In this document: piece by piece, positions 1-7,395 of the stretch
How the letters are laid out: each line of letters begins with the position of its first letter
Numbering within the stretch: position 1 is the stretch's first letter
From: Bacteroidota bacterium
GTDB taxonomy: Bacteria > Bacteroidota > Bacteroidia > NS11-12g > UBA955
Direction: 5' to 3'
NCBI GenBank assembly: GCA_008081305.1
Contig: VMCP01000160.1
Coordinates: 1 to 14,571 of the forward strand
Length of the DNA stretch: 14,571 nucleotides
The notes under the pieces: generated by a model
Database searches by the model: none
The model's input: only the letters and a program-made list of their open reading frames with translations
Told to the model about the DNA's origin: nothing
Translations under genes and position numbers: made by a program

Positions 1-757
1 CATTTTTATCTACAGCGTTTAAGTGATACAACCCAGATTTTAAATGTGATACATCTAATTTTCTCACGCTTCTTGCGTTTTGGACTAGTTGGCCCTTGGC
101 ATTCCAAAGTGCTAATGACTGGCATTTTTTGGAAAGTGTAATTGTCTCAGAAGTGGGGTTCTTTAACAATTTGATCGCTGATTTTTGAATTTCAGAATTA
201 TTGGAAGCTGTTTCCTCACGCAAGGAAATACTACTCTTTTCGATGTAATCTCCAGAATTCGTACCGTTGCCATTGGCTAAAATACCTACCATGTAAATTG
301 AAACATCGCCAGTACCGGATGAAGGTGCTTCCCATTTTGCTTTCCATGTGTTAGTGTTGGTGCTTGTACCCGGTTTAGAATGTCCCCAAATTTGTTGCTT
401 TCCCGCCGAATAAACAGTAGTTCCCGCGGACTCTCCACTTACATTTCCTGCTTTGTTGTTATTGGCATCAATGGCAGTAAATTGAAATCCCATTTTACTG
501 GAAGTTCCGTTCAGCGTAAGTTCGAGGTCGTATGTTTTTCCTGATTCGTATGAGGATATGGCAGTTCCATTATCCAACACCTTTACCGCGATACTACCGT
601 TAGGGTCTTTACCGGCGTAGTGACAACCCGTGCAGTCGCCTTGTGCACCTGGAGCTCCGGTACGATTTCCTCCGGGGCCATTTGAATTTGAGAGTAATAC
701 GGTCGAAAGTGCTAAACTGGTAACGACCATGGTGATGGTTATGTTTCGTTTTTTCAT
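1..757 (-). CDS. Secreted CxxCH-containing protein with T9SS type A sorting domain (partial, 3' end off window)
   Basis: The frame stays open from an ATG at 757-755 to the left edge, giving 252 residues without a stop. Residues 1 to about 23 form a signal peptide (MKKRN, then a hydrophobic stretch). A G/N-rich segment follows, with RTGAPGAQGDCTGCH at residues 32-46; its CTGCH (bases 634-620) is a possible c-type heme attachment site. The middle part, about residues 55-195, looks like a beta-sandwich. This layout resembles Bacteroidota proteins annotated as Reeler-like or 'choice-of-anchor V', where a TGAPG...CxxCH segment is common; I assign that family from memory. From about residue 205 (KLLKNPTSETI, then LALWNAKGQLV and LDVSHLKSGLYHL) it matches a type A T9SS sorting domain, so export through the outer membrane is expected. 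Only the last few residues of that domain are missing. Function is unknown. The gene is divergent from nuoA. Confidence 0.85.
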   Translation of the reverse strand, partial: MKKRNITITMVVTSLALSTVLLSNSNGPGGNRTGAPGAQGDCTGCHYAGKDPNGSIAVKVLDNGTAISSYESGKTYDLELTLNGTSSKMGFQFTAIDANNNKAGNVSGESAGTTVYSAGKQQIWGHSKPGTSTNTNTWKAKWEAPSSGTGDVSIYMVGILANGNGTNSGDYIEKSSISLREETASNNSEIQKSAIKLLKNPTSETITLSKKCQSLALWNAKGQLVQNARSVRKLDVSHLKSGLYHLNAVDKN

Positions 758-869
758 TTTTTTATTTTTTTATTTCGTTTGTGGTATTCAAAAATATGGA
801 CAACTTTTTTACCATTTTCGTGGTATCTTAAACAAATCATCCACTTGGTTGTATTAAATTCGCAGCGAA
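758..869. other. Divergent intergenic region between the CxxCH protein gene and nuoA
   Basis: This 112-base AT-rich spacer must hold promoters for both directions. Next to the minus-strand gene lies an almost pure A/T tract (A-rich on the minus strand, about 758-775), typical of Bacteroidota leaders that lack a Shine-Dalgarno sequence. Toward nuoA I see no convincing consensus promoter. The best candidates are TTTG at 778-781 followed 19 bases later by a poor match, CAACTTTT, at 801-808, and TAAATTCG at 855-862, which has one mismatch to TAnnTTTG but almost touches the nuoA start. Confidence 0.6.
789..796 (-). promoter_or_regulatory. Candidate -7 element (TATTTTTG) for the CxxCH protein gene
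   Basis: The minus strand reads TATTTTTG, a perfect match to the Bacteroidota -7 consensus TAnnTTTG, ending 31 bases before the ATG. No clear TTTG/TTG element lies at the usual 19-21 base spacing upstream, so the call rests on one box. The same octamer precedes murF. Confidence 0.35.
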
Positions 870-1238
870 ATGAATACTTCACCTGAAAGTTACCTCCCGA
901 TATTAATACAATTGGGGTTTTCCATTGGTTTTGTGGTATTGGCACTTTTTCTATCTCAGCTGCTAGGTCCTAAGAAAAAAACCAAGAAGAAAAACGACGT
1001 TTTTGAATGTGGAATAGAGAGTCAAGGAGATGCTCGGTTTCCTGTGTCGGTGAAATATTTTCTTTCAGCGATACTTTTTGTTTTGTTCGACGTTGAAGTC
1101 ATATTTTTCTATCCTTACGCTGTCAATTTTAAGGAGATGGGATGGGAAGGATTTGCCGCAGTATTGACCTTTGTGGGCTTCTTTCTTGCTGGTTTCATTT
1201 ATGTCTGGAAAAAAGGCGCCTTAGAGTGGGAGCGTTAG
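870..1238 (+). CDS. nuoA: NADH-quinone oxidoreductase subunit A (NuoA)
   Basis: A small membrane subunit of respiratory complex I, 122 residues, the usual size. It has three hydrophobic segments at about residues 10-31, 62-82 and 90-113. The family loop ECGIES (about 47-52) and the motif RFPVSVKYFLSAILFVLFDVE (about 57-77), with its conserved acidic FDVE end, are both present. NuoA lies at the junction of the membrane and peripheral arms, near the quinone site. It is the first gene of a plus-strand nuo operon, with 21 bases between it and nuoB. ATG at 870 is the natural start: it gives the expected N-terminus just before the first membrane helix. Confidence 0.96.
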   Translation: MNTSPESYLPILIQLGFSIGFVVLALFLSQLLGPKKKTKKKNDVFECGIESQGDARFPVSVKYFLSAILFVLFDVEVIFFYPYAVNFKEMGWEGFAAVLTFVGFFLAGFIYVWKKGALEWER

Positions 1239-1259
1239 TAGAAAAGAAAAGAAAGATTT

Positions 1260-1808
1260 ATGGTAAAAATTGTTGATGCACCAGAGGGATACGAAGGGCA
1301 AGGATTCTTTGCCACTTCGTTTGATAAAGTAATAGGTTTAGCTAGAGCCAATTCTTTGTGGCCATTGCCATTCGCGACATCTTGTTGTGGAATTGAGTTC
1401 ATGGCAACCATGGGGGCAACATACGACTTAGCTCGTTTTGGTTCTGAGAGAATGAGTTTCAGCCCTAGACAATCTGACTTACTCATTGTAGCAGGTACCA
1501 TTTCTAAAAAGTTAGGCCCTGTTTTGAAACAGGTATACGACCAAATGGCTGAGCCTAAATGGGTACTATCTGTTGGTGCCTGTGCCTCAAGCGGTGGTAT
1601 ATTTGACACCTATTCTGTATTGCAAGGTATAGACCACGTGATTCCGGTTGATGTATACGTTCCAGGATGTCCTCCTCGCCCGGAGCAAATCATTGAAGGG
1701 GTGCTGAAAATTCAAGAATTAGCCAAGAATGAAAGCCTAAGAAGGAGAGATAGCCCCGAATACAAAAAGATGCTGGAGAGTTATAATATCGAAACCGTCG
1801 ACAAATGA
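1260..1808 (+). CDS. nuoB: NADH-quinone oxidoreductase subunit B (NuoB)
   Basis: The peripheral subunit that holds the terminal [4Fe-4S] cluster N2, which passes electrons to quinone. The ligands are visible: tandem Cys42-Cys43 in ATSCCGIEFM, Cys108 in SVGACASSGG and Cys137 in YVPGCPPRPE. The length of 182 residues is normal. The start ATG is preceded by a purine-rich AAAGAAAAGAAAGA tract that may aid ribosome binding. The stop overlaps the nuoC start in ATGA (1805-1808), suggesting translational coupling. Confidence 0.97.
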   Translation: MVKIVDAPEGYEGQGFFATSFDKVIGLARANSLWPLPFATSCCGIEFMATMGATYDLARFGSERMSFSPRQSDLLIVAGTISKKLGPVLKQVYDQMAEPKWVLSVGACASSGGIFDTYSVLQGIDHVIPVDVYVPGCPPRPEQIIEGVLKIQELAKNESLRRRDSPEYKKMLESYNIETVDK

Positions 1809-2296
1809 GTAAAACAGTAGAAGCTTACATCGAAGAAATCAGTAAAGACTTTTCGAGTATCGAATTGTCTGTCGATAATTACGGAATGCACAACGCCTTT
1901 ATTACCAAAGATGAAATTTACGGAGTTATTGAGAAGTTGAAGGAGGCGGGTTTTAATTTTCTGACAGACTTAACTGGATCACATTATCCAGAAAATGAGG
2001 GACAAGAATTTCAGGTGGTGTATCATTTACATCACTTTTACGATAATCTTAGAATTCGTTTGAAAGTAAATCTTTCAAAAGACCACCTTGAGGTTCCATC
2101 TATTACAGATCTTTATGCAGGAGCCAATTGGATGGAAAGAGAAACATTCGATTTTTACGGTATTCAGTTTAGTAATCACCCTAATCTTAGTCGTATTCTG
2201 AACGTGGATGATATGGATTACCATCCAATGAGAAAAGAATTTGCTTTAGAAGACGAGACCAGAGAAGACAAAGAAGATAAATATTTCGGAAGATGA
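1805..2296 (+). CDS. nuoC: NADH-quinone oxidoreductase subunit C (NuoC, 30 kDa)
   Basis: A 163-residue peripheral-arm scaffold subunit of complex I. The typical C-terminal half is present: the WMERETFDFYGIQF segment (about 106-119) followed by HPNLSRIL and HPMRKEFALE (the HPxRKxFxL signature). The last about 15 residues are highly charged (E/D/K/R). NuoC is a separate gene here, not the NuoCD fusion of E. coli. It overlaps nuoB and nuoD by ATGA at both ends, so the three are probably translated in coupled fashion. Confidence 0.96.
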   Translation: MSKTVEAYIEEISKDFSSIELSVDNYGMHNAFITKDEIYGVIEKLKEAGFNFLTDLTGSHYPENEGQEFQVVYHLHHFYDNLRIRLKVNLSKDHLEVPSITDLYAGANWMERETFDFYGIQFSNHPNLSRILNVDDMDYHPMRKEFALEDETREDKEDKYFGR

Positions 2297-3516
2297 GTGA
2301 AGTAGATATTCGTAAACAAGCCGCGGTATTGGCAAGTACCGAAACCATCGATGGTGAAATAGCTACCTTGAATCTGGGCCCTACACACCCAGCTACTCAC
2401 GGTATCTTCCAAAACATTTTACAAGTAGACGGGGAGCGAATCTTAAGTGCTGAACAAACGGTTGGTTATATTCACCGTGCATTTGAAAAGTTGTCAGAAA
2501 GACGGCCATACAACCAGATTACACCCATCACTGATCGTTTAAATTATTGTTCTTCACCTATCAATAACATTGGGTGGCACATGACGGTAGAGAAACTGAT
2601 CGGTGCAGATATCCCGAAGAGAGTGGACTACATGCGTGTAATCATGATGGAACTCGCTCGAATTGCGGATCACTTAGTGTGTAATTCTGTCATTGGTGTT
2701 GATACAGGCGCTTTAACCGGATTCACCTATATGTTCCAGGAGCGTGAGAAGATTTACGACATCTACGAAGAAATATGCGGTGCTCGCTTAACCACAAACG
2801 TGGGTCGTATCGGTGGATTTGATCGTGACTTTAATGAGGCGTTAATCACAAAACTGAGAGATTTTCTGAAAGAGTTTCCTGCGAAATTTGATGAGTTCTG
2901 CAGCTTATTGGAAAGAAATCGAATCTTTATGGACCGTACTATCGGTGCTGGTCCGATTTCAGCGGAGCGTGCAATGCAGTATTCTTTTGCTGGTCCAAAC
3001 TTGAGAGCTACAGGCCTTGATTATGATGTTCGTGTCATGTCGCCTTATTCTTCTTATGAAGATTTTGATTTTATTGTTCCGGTAGGTACTGAAGGTGATA
3101 CGTATGATCGCTTCATGGTACGTCAACAAGAAATAAGAGAAAGCCTCAAGATTATCGAACAGGCATTAGAAAATATGCCTGAAGGCAATTACCATGCCGA
3201 TATACCAGATTTTTATCTTCCACCAAAGGAAGAGGTATACTCTAGTATGGAAGCATTGATATACCATTTTAAAATTGTAATGGGAGAGACGCCTATACCA
3301 AAAGGTGAGGTGTATTTTTCAGTGGAAGGCGGAAATGGTGAGTTAGGCTACTATCTCGTATCGGATGGAGGTCGTACACCTTATCGCCTACATTTTAGAC
3401 GCCCTTGTTTTATATATTATCAAGCCTATCCTGAAATGATTACGGGCTCATTATTAAGCGATGCCATCCTCACAATGAGTAGTATGAATGTCATTGCAGG
3501 AGAGTTAGACGCATAA
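2293..3516 (+). CDS. nuoD: NADH-quinone oxidoreductase subunit D (NuoD, 49 kDa)
   Basis: The 407-residue subunit that forms the quinone-reduction pocket with NuoB. It opens with the signature LNLGPTHPATHG (about 27-37). His36 and Tyr85 (in DRLNY) align with the His and Tyr that contact the quinone headgroup in the Thermus 49 kDa homologue; that equivalence is from family knowledge. Further family blocks are EREKIYDIYEEICGARLT, RIGGFDRDFN, GGNGELGYYLVSDGG and a C-terminal SLLSDAILTMSSMNVIAGELDA-like segment. The start overlaps the nuoC stop by 4 bases; 10 bases separate its stop from nuoE. Confidence 0.97.
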   Translation: MSEVDIRKQAAVLASTETIDGEIATLNLGPTHPATHGIFQNILQVDGERILSAEQTVGYIHRAFEKLSERRPYNQITPITDRLNYCSSPINNIGWHMTVEKLIGADIPKRVDYMRVIMMELARIADHLVCNSVIGVDTGALTGFTYMFQEREKIYDIYEEICGARLTTNVGRIGGFDRDFNEALITKLRDFLKEFPAKFDEFCSLLERNRIFMDRTIGAGPISAERAMQYSFAGPNLRATGLDYDVRVMSPYSSYEDFDFIVPVGTEGDTYDRFMVRQQEIRESLKIIEQALENMPEGNYHADIPDFYLPPKEEVYSSMEALIYHFKIVMGETPIPKGEVYFSVEGGNGELGYYLVSDGGRTPYRLHFRRPCFIYYQAYPEMITGSLLSDAILTMSSMNVIAGELDA

Positions 3517-3526
3517 CATATTTATC

Positions 3527-4057
3527 GTGGAAGAAAACAACAATATCGCATTTCCTCAATCATTGTTAGATGAGGTAAAACGTATTACGGATATGTTTCC
3601 AGAAGGAAAGCAAAAAAGCGCCTTACTCAGGGTGCTGCACCTTGCTCAGTCTCACTGGGGATATTTGTCTGTAGATATCATGGACTACGTAGCTCGATTG
3701 TTACATCTTCAACCCATTGAGGTGTATGAGGTTGCTACTTTTTATAGTATGTACGATACCGAAAAAGTGGGTAAGGTCAAGTTAGAAGTGTGTAGAACAG
3801 GCCCATGTATGATTGAAGGTGCTGAGCGAATCATTTCATACATTGAGAATAAACTTGGTATCAAAGATGGAGAAACAACAGAAGATGGAATTTTCACCTT
3901 GAAGTCTGTTGAATGTCTTGGCGCCTGCGGATATGCTCCTATGCTACAAGCAGGAGAAAAGTTTCACGAACATCTAACCGAAGAAAAAGTAGATGCTTTA
4001 ATTGAGGAGTATCGCAAAAAACCGGTGGCTAATTACATGGGGTTAGAAAATGAGTAG
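3527..4057 (+). CDS. nuoE: NADH-quinone oxidoreductase subunit E (NuoE, 24 kDa, GTG start)
   Basis: The thioredoxin-fold subunit of the NADH-input module, carrying the [2Fe-2S] cluster N1a. The ligands are Cys89 and Cys94 (CRTGPC) and Cys130 and Cys134 (CLGAC). Length is 176 residues, as expected. The start is a GTG at 3527 (GTG GAA GAA AAC), the only plausible start: the next in-frame ATG (Met23) would remove the conserved N-terminal helix. The stop overlaps nuoF by 8 bases. GTG may set the level of this subunit relative to its partners. Confidence 0.95.
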   Translation: MEENNNIAFPQSLLDEVKRITDMFPEGKQKSALLRVLHLAQSHWGYLSVDIMDYVARLLHLQPIEVYEVATFYSMYDTEKVGKVKLEVCRTGPCMIEGAERIISYIENKLGIKDGETTEDGIFTLKSVECLGACGYAPMLQAGEKFHEHLTEEKVDALIEEYRKKPVANYMGLENE

Positions 4058-5402
4058 AAAGTTATTATTAGAGAACGCACACATCGAGGGTATCAATACC
4101 TACGACGTCTACCGTAAAAATGGTGGATATAGATCAGTTGAGAAAGCCTTAAAATCCATGTCGCCAGACGATATTCTGGAAGAAGTTAAAAAATCAGGAT
4201 TAAGAGGTAGAGGAGGAGCTGGTTTTCCAACCGGTATGAAATGGAGTTTTTTGGCGAAACCTGATGGTGTGCCAAGGCACCTGGTATGTAACGCAGACGA
4301 AAGTGAACCTGGTACATTCAAGGATCGGTATTTGATGGAGAAAATCCCTCATTTATTGATCGAAGGGATGATTGTTTCATCATTTGCTTTAGGTGCCAAT
4401 CAATCGTACATATACATCAGAGGTGAATATATGTATGTGCTTCAGATTTTAGAAAAAGCCATCAAAGAAGCCTACGATAATGGCTGGTTAGGAAAGAATA
4501 TTCAGGGATCTGGTTTTGACTTCGATTTAGCAGTGACACCAGGAGCAGGAGCCTATATCTGTGGAGAAGAAACTGCTTTGATTGAAAGTCTTGAAGGAAA
4601 CCGAGGAAACCCTAGAATGAAACCACCATTTCCAGCGGTTAAGGGACTTTGGCAGAGGCCAACGGTGGTAAATAACGTGGAAACGATTGCAGCAGTTGTA
4701 CCCATTGTCAATGATGGTGGTGATGAATATGCAAAAATTGGAATAGGTAGAAGTACTGGAACCAAATTAATCTCAGCTTCAGGTAACATAAACAAGCCTG
4801 GCGTTTATGAAATTGATCTTGGTTTATCGGTTGAGGAATTTATATACGGAGATGATTATTGTGGAGGAATTAAAAACGGAAAAAAACTAAAAGCCTGTGT
4901 ACCAGGTGGGTCATCCGTTCCAATTTTACCCCATTACCTAGTGTGTAAAACAGCCGAAGGTAACGACAGACTAATGACTTACGAGAGTTTATCGGAAGGA
5001 GGCTTTGAAACAGGCTCTATGTTGGGTTCTGGAGGGTTTATTGTTTATGATGAGGATCAGTGTATCGTTCGAAATACTTGGAACTTTGCTCGATTCTATC
5101 ATCATGAAAGTTGCGGACAATGTTCCCCTTGTCGTGAAGGAACAGGGTGGATGAAAAAGGTCCTACACAACCTCGAGCATGGTAAAGGGAAGCAAGAGGA
5201 TATCGATTTGTTATGGGATATCCAAAGCAAAATAGAAGGGAATACCATTTGTCCGCTCGGTGATGCAGCGGCATGGCCAGTTGCAGCAGCGATTAGACAT
5301 TTCCGTGAGGAATTCGAGTGGCACGTAAAAGAGCCGAGTCTTTCTCAAGAAAAGAATTACGGACTTGTTACTGAAAAACAATTTGAAACGGAGACAGCTT
5401 AA
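4050..5402 (+). CDS. nuoF: NADH-quinone oxidoreductase subunit F (NuoF, NADH- and FMN-binding)
   Basis: The 450-residue subunit that oxidises NADH, holding FMN and the [4Fe-4S] cluster N3. The glycine-rich loop GRGGAGFPTGMKW (53-65) and GAGAYICGEETALIESLEG (165-183) are the FMN/NADH motifs. N3 ligands are Cys355, Cys358 and Cys361 (ESCGQCSPCREGT) and Cys401 (TICPLGDAAAWP). Compared with E. coli NuoF there seems to be an extra segment near residues 265-320 (with GDDYCGGIKNGKKLKACVPG), giving additional cysteines; this seems usual in Bacteroidota. It starts inside the end of nuoE and ends 2 bases before nuoG. Confidence 0.97.
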   Translation: MSRKLLLENAHIEGINTYDVYRKNGGYRSVEKALKSMSPDDILEEVKKSGLRGRGGAGFPTGMKWSFLAKPDGVPRHLVCNADESEPGTFKDRYLMEKIPHLLIEGMIVSSFALGANQSYIYIRGEYMYVLQILEKAIKEAYDNGWLGKNIQGSGFDFDLAVTPGAGAYICGEETALIESLEGNRGNPRMKPPFPAVKGLWQRPTVVNNVETIAAVVPIVNDGGDEYAKIGIGRSTGTKLISASGNINKPGVYEIDLGLSVEEFIYGDDYCGGIKNGKKLKACVPGGSSVPILPHYLVCKTAEGNDRLMTYESLSEGGFETGSMLGSGGFIVYDEDQCIVRNTWNFARFYHHESCGQCSPCREGTGWMKKVLHNLEHGKGKQEDIDLLWDIQSKIEGNTICPLGDAAAWPVAAAIRHFREEFEWHVKEPSLSQEKNYGLVTEKQFETETA

Positions 5403-5404
5403 TT

Positions 5405-6370
5405 ATGGCGGACGAAAATAAAATCAAAGTAACCATTGACGGTAAATCTGTAGAGGTAGATCCAGGCACTACAATTTTAGATGCTGCGAGGCAGGTTGGT
5501 GGAGATGTAGTTCCTCCAGCAATGTGCTACTACTCTTCACTCGAAGGAAGCGGTGGTAAATGTCGTACTTGCCTAGTTCAAGTCACGAAAGGTAGTGAGA
5601 GAGATCCCCGTCCTATGCCAAAGTTAGTTCCTAGTTGCTCCACCGCCGTTATGGACGGTATGGAAGTGAGTAATAAGACTTCTGACCGTGTGCTAGAGGC
5701 TAGAAAAGGAGTGGTTGAGTTACTATTAATCAATCACCCATTGGATTGTCCAGTTTGTGATCAAGCCGGAGAGTGCCATCTTCAGGATTTAGCATTTGAA
5801 CACGGGGTGAGTCAGTCGCGGTATGATTTCAAACGCAGAGAATTTGATAAAGTTGATATCGGCGAATACATAAAACTCCACATGACGAGGTGTATCCTAT
5901 GTTATCGTTGTGTATATACCGCTAATCAGCTCACAGAAAATCGTGAGCATGGTGTCCTAAAAAGAGGTGATGCTGCAGAAATTGGAACATTCATCGAAAA
6001 GAATCTGAAAAATGATTTCATAGGAAATGTGATCGATGTTTGTCCGGTAGGTGCTTTGACCGACAAGACCTTCCGTTTTAGAAGTCGTGTGTGGTATACC
6101 AAGCCTATGGATGCACACCGTAACTGTGAAAAGTGTAGCGGAAAGAGCGTTCTTTGGATGGTAGGAGATGAGGTAACTCGTGTTACTGCAAGAAAAGATG
6201 AATACGGAGAGGTAAAAGAATTCATTTGTAATGATTGCCGATTCGATTCAAAGGATGTATCTAAATGGACGATCGAAGGTCCACGTAAAATCAAGCGTCA
6301 TTCTGTGATTTCAGCAAATCATTACTCAAAGGAAATCCCTAAACATACCACCTTATTAAATAAAGCATAA
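5405..6370 (+). CDS. nuoG: NADH-quinone oxidoreductase subunit G, short form (NuoG-like)
   Basis: The iron-sulfur subunit that relays electrons from NuoEF toward NuoI. [2Fe-2S] N1b ligands are Cys41, 53, 56 and 78. The His-ligated [4Fe-4S] N5 is His111, Cys115, 118 and 124. N4 is Cys163, 166, 169 and 213 (CILCYRC ... CPVGAL). A further pair, CEKC (231-234) and CNDC (265-268), sits where N7-type ligands occur in long NuoG, but the spacing differs from the CxxCxxxC...C pattern. At 321 residues it ends there: the roughly 600-residue molybdopterin-oxidoreductase-like domain of E. coli NuoG is absent. The reading frame is clean and nuoH starts on the stop (TAATG), so this is a natural short form, not a broken gene. 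Confidence 0.93.
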   Translation: MADENKIKVTIDGKSVEVDPGTTILDAARQVGGDVVPPAMCYYSSLEGSGGKCRTCLVQVTKGSERDPRPMPKLVPSCSTAVMDGMEVSNKTSDRVLEARKGVVELLLINHPLDCPVCDQAGECHLQDLAFEHGVSQSRYDFKRREFDKVDIGEYIKLHMTRCILCYRCVYTANQLTENREHGVLKRGDAAEIGTFIEKNLKNDFIGNVIDVCPVGALTDKTFRFRSRVWYTKPMDAHRNCEKCSGKSVLWMVGDEVTRVTARKDEYGEVKEFICNDCRFDSKDVSKWTIEGPRKIKRHSVISANHYSKEIPKHTTLLNKA

Positions 6371-7395
6371 TGGATAGTGCATTGTTAATTGAAAAAACCG
6401 TATTAGTAGCCATATTAACATTAGTAACTTTGGGTATAGCGGCATATTTAACTTACGGAGAGCGTAAAGTGGCTGCTTTTATGCAGGATCGTTTGGGACC
6501 TAGCAGAGCGGGTAAGTTTGGACTACTTCAGCCAATTGCCGATGCGGGTAAGTTATTCTTTAAAGAGGAATTTATTCCAATAAATGCAGAACGTTGGCTC
6601 TTTATTTTAGGTCCAGCAGTTGCTATGATTACGGCAACTATTACCTCTGCAGTCATTCCGTGGGGTACTGAATTACCGGTATTTGGTCGTGCAGTGCAAC
6701 TTCAAGTTGCAGACGTAAATATTGGTGTTTTGTACATCATGGGTATCGTTTCTGTTGGGGTGTATGGTATTATGATTGGTGGCTGGGCAAGTAATAACAA
6801 GTATTCGTTATTTGGCGCTATTCGTGCGAGTGCCCAAATGATATCCTATGAGTTAAGCATGGGGTTGGCTTTGATTGCAGTTATCATGATGAGCGGTACC
6901 TTAAGTCTTCGCGAGATTGTGGCCCAACAGGAAGGAATCAATTGGAATATTTTCTATCAGCCTTTGGGTTTTTTATTGTTCTTCGTTTCTGCTCTAGCAG
7001 AATGTAACAGAGCACCGTTTGACTTACCAGAGTGTGAAACGGAATTGATCGGTGGTTATCATACGGAATACTCCTCTATGAAGCTTGGTTTCTACCTGTT
7101 TTCAGAGTACGTTAACATGTTCGTATCAAGTGCATTGATGGCATGTGTTTATCTGGGAGGATATAATTTCCCTGGCATGGACGCGATAAGCGATCCTACC
7201 ATGTTAGGAATTGCTCAGATTTTGGTGATGTTCGCGAAAATTGGATTCTTCATATTCGTATTTATGTGGATTAGATGGACATTACCACGTTTCAGATACG
7301 ACCAACTAATGCATTTGGGTTGGAAAACCATGATTCCGTTGGCTATCTTCAACATGTTGGCCACCGGTGCAGCTATGTTGTTGTTTGGAAATTAA
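6370..7395 (+). CDS. nuoH: NADH-quinone oxidoreductase subunit H (NuoH)
   Basis: The membrane subunit (341 residues, about eight helices) that forms the entrance of the quinone channel and couples quinone reduction to proton pumping. Signatures seen are ERKVAAFMQDRLGPSRAG (31-48) and the acidic loop AECNRAPFDLPECETELIGG (210-229) followed by YHTEYSSMKLGFY. The start shares an A with the nuoG stop (TAATG). It is the last gene of this cluster; nuoI, which normally comes next, is absent, and the following gene runs the other way with overlapping stop codons. Confidence 0.97.
   Translation: MDSALLIEKTVLVAILTLVTLGIAAYLTYGERKVAAFMQDRLGPSRAGKFGLLQPIADAGKLFFKEEFIPINAERWLFILGPAVAMITATITSAVIPWGTELPVFGRAVQLQVADVNIGVLYIMGIVSVGVYGIMIGGWASNNKYSLFGAIRASAQMISYELSMGLALIAVIMMSGTLSLREIVAQQEGINWNIFYQPLGFLLFFVSALAECNRAPFDLPECETELIGGYHTEYSSMKLGFYLFSEYVNMFVSSALMACVYLGGYNFPGMDAISDPTMLGIAQILVMFAKIGFFIFVFMWIRWTLPRFRYDQLMHLGWKTMIPLAIFNMLATGAAMLLFGN

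Noticed and set aside
778..808. TTTG (778-781), 19-base spacer, CAACTTTT (801-808) as the nuoA promoter
   Set aside because: The -7 box has two mismatches at conserved positions; too weak to list as a promoter.
630..857. 75-codon plus-strand frame over the start of the CxxCH gene
   Set aside because: It opposes a clear signal peptide and CxxCH region and runs through the A/T tract of the divergent spacer; low-complexity product.
754..945. 63-codon minus-strand frame spanning the divergent spacer and the nuoA 5' end
   Set aside because: It overlaps nuoA antisense and the promoter region; no domain or plausible start context.
1235..1609. 124-codon open frame on the minus strand inside nuoB
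   Set aside because: It is the reverse complement of conserved nuoB coding sequence; no independent evidence of coding.
5926..6294. 122-codon open frame on the minus strand inside nuoG
   Set aside because: It is fully antisense to a conserved gene with intact cluster motifs and shows no recognisable domain.
5405..6370. nuoG as a truncated pseudogene
   Set aside because: The frame is intact, all N1b, N5 and N4 ligands are present, and nuoH starts on its stop codon; short NuoG is a natural form in this group.
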